DNA of 64,000 nt from Amycolatopsis nigrescens CSC17Ta-90 (GTDB taxonomy: Bacteria; Actinomycetota; Actinomycetes; Mycobacteriales; Pseudonocardiaceae), in NCBI RefSeq assembly GCF_000384315.1, contig NZ_ARVW01000001.1, positions 3,047,746 to 3,111,745 on the forward strand, in the 5' to 3' direction. Of this stretch, positions 60,362 through 64,000 are shown piece by piece. Under the pieces are notes generated by a model. It saw nothing but the letters and a program-made list of their open reading frames with translations. It ran no database searches and was not told the origin of the DNA. The position numbers and the translations under genes were made by a program. Position 1 is the stretch's first letter; the number at the start of each line of letters is the position of its first letter.

Positions 60362-61330
60362 GTGCGAGACGTATGCGTGATCGGGCTCGGATTGATCGGT
60401 GGCTCCCTGCTCCGCGCCGCGGCCGCGGTGGGCCGAACGGCCTGGGGTGCCACCGCGTCCGAAATGGACGCGACGGCGGCAGCCGCGGACGGCCACCAAG
60501 CGAGCACCGATGTGGACGAAGCACTCCGCCAGGCGGCGGAACGGGACGCGCTGGTGGTGGTCGCGGTCCCGCTGACCGGGCTCGACGACGTGCTGCGCCG
60601 GGTCGCCGAGCACGCGCCGAACTGCCTGCTCACCGACGTGACCAGTGTGAAGTCCGCGGTACTCGGCTCGGTGCGCGCGTTCGCGCCGTCGGCGAGGTAC
60701 GTCGGCGGGCACCCGATGGCCGGTACCACCGAGTCGGGCTGGCGGGCTGGGAACGCGGCCCTGTTCGGCGGTACCCCGTATGTGGTGTGCGTGGAGGAGG
60801 ACACCGACCTGAGCGCCTGGGCGGAGGTCGCCCAGCTGGCCATCGACATGGGGGCGCACGTGGTGCCGCTGCCCGCGTCGTCGCACGACGAGGCGGTCGC
60901 CAGGATCTCCCACCTGCCGCACCTGCTGGCCGCGGTGCTGGCCGCGGTCGGGGCGCAGGGCGGTCCGCTGGCGATGTCGCTGGCGGCCGGGTCCTACACC
61001 GACGGCACCAGGGTGGCCGGTACCAGGGCGGAACTGGTCCGCGCGATGACCGAAGGAAACCGCGCGGCGTTGTTGCCGGTGCTGGACGAGGCGCTCGGCA
61101 GGCTGGGCGCGACCCGCGGCTCGCTGGCGTCGACCGGCGGACTGGCGGCGACCATCAACGCCGGGCACGAAGGCGCGCAAACGTTTGCCGCCGCCCGGCA
61201 GGCGACCCCGGCCGGCGTGCGGGTGAGCCTGACCGCGCCGGACGCGCGGGAGGGCCTGTGCGCCCTCGGCGAGCGCGGCGGCCGGATCACCTCGATCGCC
61301 GGCGACACCGCCATCGGCGAGGTGCACTGA
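60362..61330 (+). CDS. tyrA: prephenate dehydrogenase
   Basis: A 322-residue enzyme of tyrosine synthesis that oxidises prephenate with NAD. GLGLIGGS gives the nucleotide-binding loop, DVTSVKSAV and GGHPMAGTTESG the substrate-site motifs, and SHDEAVARISHLPHLLA a helix typical of TyrA. GTG start. In actinobacteria tyrA commonly lies near tadA, as here. Confidence 0.92.
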   Translation: MRDVCVIGLGLIGGSLLRAAAAVGRTAWGATASEMDATAAAADGHQASTDVDEALRQAAERDALVVVAVPLTGLDDVLRRVAEHAPNCLLTDVTSVKSAVLGSVRAFAPSARYVGGHPMAGTTESGWRAGNAALFGGTPYVVCVEEDTDLSAWAEVAQLAIDMGAHVVPLPASSHDEAVARISHLPHLLAAVLAAVGAQGGPLAMSLAAGSYTDGTRVAGTRAELVRAMTEGNRAALLPVLDEALGRLGATRGSLASTGGLAATINAGHEGAQTFAAARQATPAGVRVSLTAPDAREGLCALGERGGRITSIAGDTAIGEVH

Positions 61331-61368
61331 AACTTTCCCGGGCGGAGCTTTTTCCCGGGCAGGTAGGA

Positions 61369-61417
61369 GCCCAATGTGACGTTTGGTGTCTTCTAGTGGC
61401 CAAACGTCACGTTGGGC
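61369..61417. terminator. bidirectional hairpin, 18-nt arms
   Basis: Arms 61369-61386 and 61400-61417 pair at 17 of 18 positions, between convergent tyrA and the antitoxin-like gene. It looks like an intergenic palindrome family as well as a terminator. Confidence 0.65.
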
Positions 61418-61426
61418 CGCTCCGGA

Positions 61427-61678
61427 TTACTGCTGCGGCGGCTTGGGGGGCTGCGGAGGCTGCTGCCCCGGCTGCGGGCCCTGGTCACCCTGGCCGCCCT
61501 GGTCCTTGCGGAGCGCGCCCTTCGCCTTCTCGGTGGCGTTGTCGATCTTGTCGGCGTGCTTGCCGAACTTGGACTTCGCCATCCCGCTGGCCTTGTCCAG
61601 GCCCTGCTCGACCTTGTCGCCGTGCTTGCCCAGTGCTTCCTGCGCCTTGTTCTTGATCTTGTTGAAATCAATGCCCAT
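61427..61678 (-). CDS. MT0933-like antitoxin family protein
   Basis: An 83-residue helical, Lys-rich protein: MGIDFNKIKNKAQEALGKHG and DKASGMAKSKFGKHADKID repeats, then a Gln/Pro tail. It matches the MT0933/Rv0909 antitoxin-like family. No toxin gene is adjacent, so it may be a free-standing member. ATG 61678 follows GGGGAG. Confidence 0.75.
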   Translation of the reverse strand: MGIDFNKIKNKAQEALGKHGDKVEQGLDKASGMAKSKFGKHADKIDNATEKAKGALRKDQGGQGDQGPQPGQQPPQPPKPPQQ

Positions 61679-61730
61679 CTCCCCATGAAACAGCATTTTG
61701 TCCGTTTCGCAACGTGGGTTCACCCGGCTG

Positions 61731-63710
61731 CTACTCCGACCGGCCCGGCAGCCACCGGCGGATCAGGCCCCGCGGCGGCCGCTCTTCCAGGTCCGGGCCC
61801 CGGACCGCGTCGAAAGCGGCGGTCAGCCGATCCACCACACCGGAGAGCTGCTGGGTCTGCGGCAGGGCCATCTCGGCGGGTGCCCGCTGCTCCCGCACGG
61901 CCGCGGCGAGCTCGCCCAGCGCCGCGATCACCAGATCGATGTCCTCGGTGGCCGGCTTCGGCGCGCCGTGCTCCACGGTGACCACCACCTCGGTCACCGC
62001 GTCGGTCACCCGCTCGAGTGCGACGATCACCGGCCACCAGGCGATCGCCTGCCGCCCGGCGGCCGAGGGCTCGACCACCACCTGCTGGAAGGCGGTCCGC
62101 AGGTCGGCCAGCGCCCGGTAGGCCCGGCGGCGCGACCGGGACCGCTCGAGCCGCGCCTGTGCGGGCTCGGCCGGTGTCTCCGACGGCGCCAGCGCGGTGC
62201 GGACGTAACCGGCCACCGTGTCCAGCCCGTCCGCGAGCATGCCGCCCACCCGCGGCCGCATGCTGCCCGGCCAGAGCAGGTAGCCGAAGACCAGCACGAT
62301 GGCGCAGCCGAGCACGGTGTCCACCAGCCTGGCCAGCACCACGCCCCAGTCCCCGTGCGAGGACAGGTCCATCTGCAGGATGATCAGCGGGGTGACGAAG
62401 GCGCTCAGGATCCCGTAGTTGCGCACCTTGCCGATCGCGACCCCGGCCGCGAGCAGCGCGATCAGCAGCACCAGCAGCCAGCCCTGCGCGCCGAGACCGA
62501 GCACGGCGGCGCCGATGCCGACCCCGATCACGGTGCCGATCCCGCGCAGCACCGCCCTGCCGAACACCGAGCCGAAGTCCGGTTTCAGCACGATGCCCAC
62601 GGTGAGCGTGATCCAGTAGGACCGCTCGAACGGCACCAGCAGACCGGCCACTTCCGCCAGCGTCACGCACAGGCAGAGCCGGAGCGCGGCCAGCCAGGTC
62701 AGCCTGCCGAAGATCACCGAGTCGGCCAGCGCGCGCAGCCGTTCCCGCAGCGGCTCCGGGCTGCGTCGCTGCCGCTTCGCCCCGGACGTGATCTTCGCCA
62801 GCCCCGCGTACAGCGGGGCGAACTCCGGGTCCGGTTCGGGCGCCGGCGGCAGCGGCTGGTCGGCGAGCACCGCGGTGGCCACCGCAGCCAGGTAGTCGAC
62901 GGGCTCCTTCGGTGCCCGCCGCCCCGCGTTGAGCAGCGCCACCGAGGCTTCCACCGCGGGTGTGCTGGCGGCGAGCAGGTTGAGCAGCTTCCGGTAGGCC
63001 GCGTCCCGGCCGGACAGCCAGGACCTGGCGGTGAGCAGCCGGTCGTAGGCGGTGTTCATCGCGGTGGTCAGCTGGTGCCGGGCGGCCCGTGAGGTCTCCT
63101 CGTCGGCGGCGGAGAGCATCGCGGCCAGCTCGATGTAGACCTGCGCGACCGCGGTGCGCTCGGGGCTGGTCGCACGCACCGTCCAGGCCACCAGCGCGAC
63201 CAGCAGCCCCCATGCCGCGCCGGCCACGAAGCAGAGCAGGACGACCTCGGCCTGCACCCCGGTGGTGTGCTGCCCGGTGCCAAGCACGCAGAACACGAAC
63301 AGCTGCAGCGCGGCGATCGAGGCGTTGCTGCCGGCCGCGCTGACCAGTGCGGAGACCGCGGCGACCGCGATCACCGCCGGTACCGACGCGGCCGGGTTGC
63401 CGCCGGTGAGCAGCCCGACCAGGTAGCCCAGCGCGGCCGCGGCGGTGGCGCCGCCGAGCCGGCGCAGGCGGTACCGGTACGGCCCGGCCGCCTCGGACAG
63501 CACGGTCGGCAGCGCGCCGGTGGAGACCAGCGCGCCGAGCCGGATGTCGCCAAGCGCGAAACCGACGGCCAGCGGCACCGCCAGCGCGATCGGCGCGCGG
63601 ACCGCCCTTGTCCACGGCACCGGCACCGGCTTGCTGCGGAGCAGTTGGACCAGCCAGTGCGGCGCGGCGAAGTCGGGGCGGTTCCTGATCACGCCACCAT
63701 CTTGACTCAC
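61731..63710 (-). CDS. FUSC-family membrane transporter-like protein
   Basis: A 659-residue protein with two blocks of membrane helices (about 30-185 and 340-480), cytoplasmic domains between and after them, and the FUSC pattern (SYWITLTVGIVLKPDFGSVF). Relatives export aromatic acids or fusaric acid. GTG start, with another in-frame GTG 18 bp later. It runs divergently from the SRPBCC gene. Confidence 0.87.
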   Translation of the reverse strand: MSQDGGVIRNRPDFAAPHWLVQLLRSKPVPVPWTRAVRAPIALAVPLAVGFALGDIRLGALVSTGALPTVLSEAAGPYRYRLRRLGGATAAAALGYLVGLLTGGNPAASVPAVIAVAAVSALVSAAGSNASIAALQLFVFCVLGTGQHTTGVQAEVVLLCFVAGAAWGLLVALVAWTVRATSPERTAVAQVYIELAAMLSAADEETSRAARHQLTTAMNTAYDRLLTARSWLSGRDAAYRKLLNLLAASTPAVEASVALLNAGRRAPKEPVDYLAAVATAVLADQPLPPAPEPDPEFAPLYAGLAKITSGAKRQRRSPEPLRERLRALADSVIFGRLTWLAALRLCLCVTLAEVAGLLVPFERSYWITLTVGIVLKPDFGSVFGRAVLRGIGTVIGVGIGAAVLGLGAQGWLLVLLIALLAAGVAIGKVRNYGILSAFVTPLIILQMDLSSHGDWGVVLARLVDTVLGCAIVLVFGYLLWPGSMRPRVGGMLADGLDTVAGYVRTALAPSETPAEPAQARLERSRSRRRAYRALADLRTAFQQVVVEPSAAGRQAIAWWPVIVALERVTDAVTEVVVTVEHGAPKPATEDIDLVIAALGELAAAVREQRAPAEMALPQTQQLSGVVDRLTAAFDAVRGPDLEERPPRGLIRRWLPGRSE

Positions 63711-63769
63711 GTAACCGGAACACCCAGTCTCATACTGCCCGGTAACATCGCGCCTGGAGGCCAGCCCTG

Positions 63770-64000
63770 ATGTCAGCGAAGAAGCACTCCTTCGAGATCA
63801 ACCGCACCAGCAGCGCGCCGCCGGCGAAGCTGTTCGAACTGGAGACCGACGGCGCGAACTGGTCGAACTGGGGCAAACCGCTGATCATGAGCTCCGGCTG
63901 GGCCGAGCGCGGCGACCAGGCCCCCGGCGGAGTCGGCGCCATCCGCAAGGTCGGCACCTGGCCGCTGCTGCTGCGCGAACGGACCCTCGAGTACGAACTG
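63770..64000 (+). CDS. SRPBCC-family protein, 3' end outside window
   Basis: The first 77 codons of a START-like ligand-binding protein (polyketide-cyclase type): KKHSFEINRTSSAPPAKLFEL, then SNWGKPL and APGGVGAIRKVGTWPLLLRE. GGAGG lies 8 nt before the ATG. The gene is cut by the window edge, so its length and function remain open. Confidence 0.8.
   Translation, partial: MSAKKHSFEINRTSSAPPAKLFELETDGANWSNWGKPLIMSSGWAERGDQAPGGVGAIRKVGTWPLLLRERTLEYEL

Noticed and set aside
61427..61678. Toxin-antitoxin operon
   Set aside because: Only an antitoxin-like protein is present; the neighbours are tyrA and an FUSC protein, with no candidate toxin.

Overview
The window is high-GC actinobacterial DNA. 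The combination of a complete mce lipid-import operon, AfsR/SARP and PucR-type regulators, type I polyketide synthase genes, DrrAB-like transporters and frequent GTG starts suggests a filamentous actinomycete, most likely Pseudonocardiaceae (Amycolatopsis-like). That taxonomic placement is inference from gene content; no rRNA or other marker gene is present.

Layout. 1-11.7 kb, mostly + strand: a cytochrome P450, a dienelactone-hydrolase-family enzyme, three PucR-like regulators, a secreted Cys-x-Phe-Pro domain protein on the - strand, an alpha/beta hydrolase and a large AfsR/SARP regulator, followed by short tandem repeats. 12.2-21.2 kb, - strand: a translationally coupled operon of a FadD32-like fatty-acyl-AMP ligase, a 2059-residue Pks13-like synthase (ACP-KS-AT-DH-KR-ACP-TE) and an antigen-85-like esterase. 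This is the same set of activities that mycobacteria use to condense and transfer mycolates. 21.4-34.3 kb, - strand: a second secreted protein, then the mce operon (ATPase, two YrbE permeases, MceA-F, two Mce-associated proteins), preceded by a third secreted protein. 34.7-45.2 kb, mainly + strand: a lipoprotein, a fourth secreted protein with a Pro-Thr linker (- strand), a DrrAB-type ABC exporter, a lytic transglycosylase with a Pro-Ser tail, a VanZ-like protein, a fourth PucR-like regulator, a GtrA flippase-like protein and a polytopic membrane protein. 45.2-51.3 kb: a Tat-exported metallo-beta-lactamase-fold protein, tRNA-Ser(GGA), an ABM monooxygenase-like protein, and a four-gene cassette built around an FtsK/EccC-like ATPase. 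51.4-64 kb: an algal-type vanadium haloperoxidase, a Vat-like acetyltransferase, a secreted nuclease, small stress-type proteins, tRNA-Ser(CGA), a TadA-like deaminase with its partner protein, an M20 amidohydrolase, prephenate dehydrogenase, an FUSC transporter-like protein and a truncated SRPBCC gene.

How it fits together. Roughly 18-45 kb reads as a cell-envelope and lipid region: lipid activation and condensation (FAAL, PKS, esterase), lipid import (Mce), export (DrrAB), wall remodelling (transglycosylase, VanZ) and glycosylation (GtrA pair). Four PucR-like paralogues and four secreted proteins assembled from two exchangeable domains are scattered among these genes. Two of the secreted genes share a 12-bp upstream motif, so common control is plausible. 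The two points most worth follow-up are the mycolate-like operon, whose PKS has a ketoreductase without its tyrosine and a second carrier domain without its serine, and the EccC-like ATPase cassette with helical-hairpin partners.
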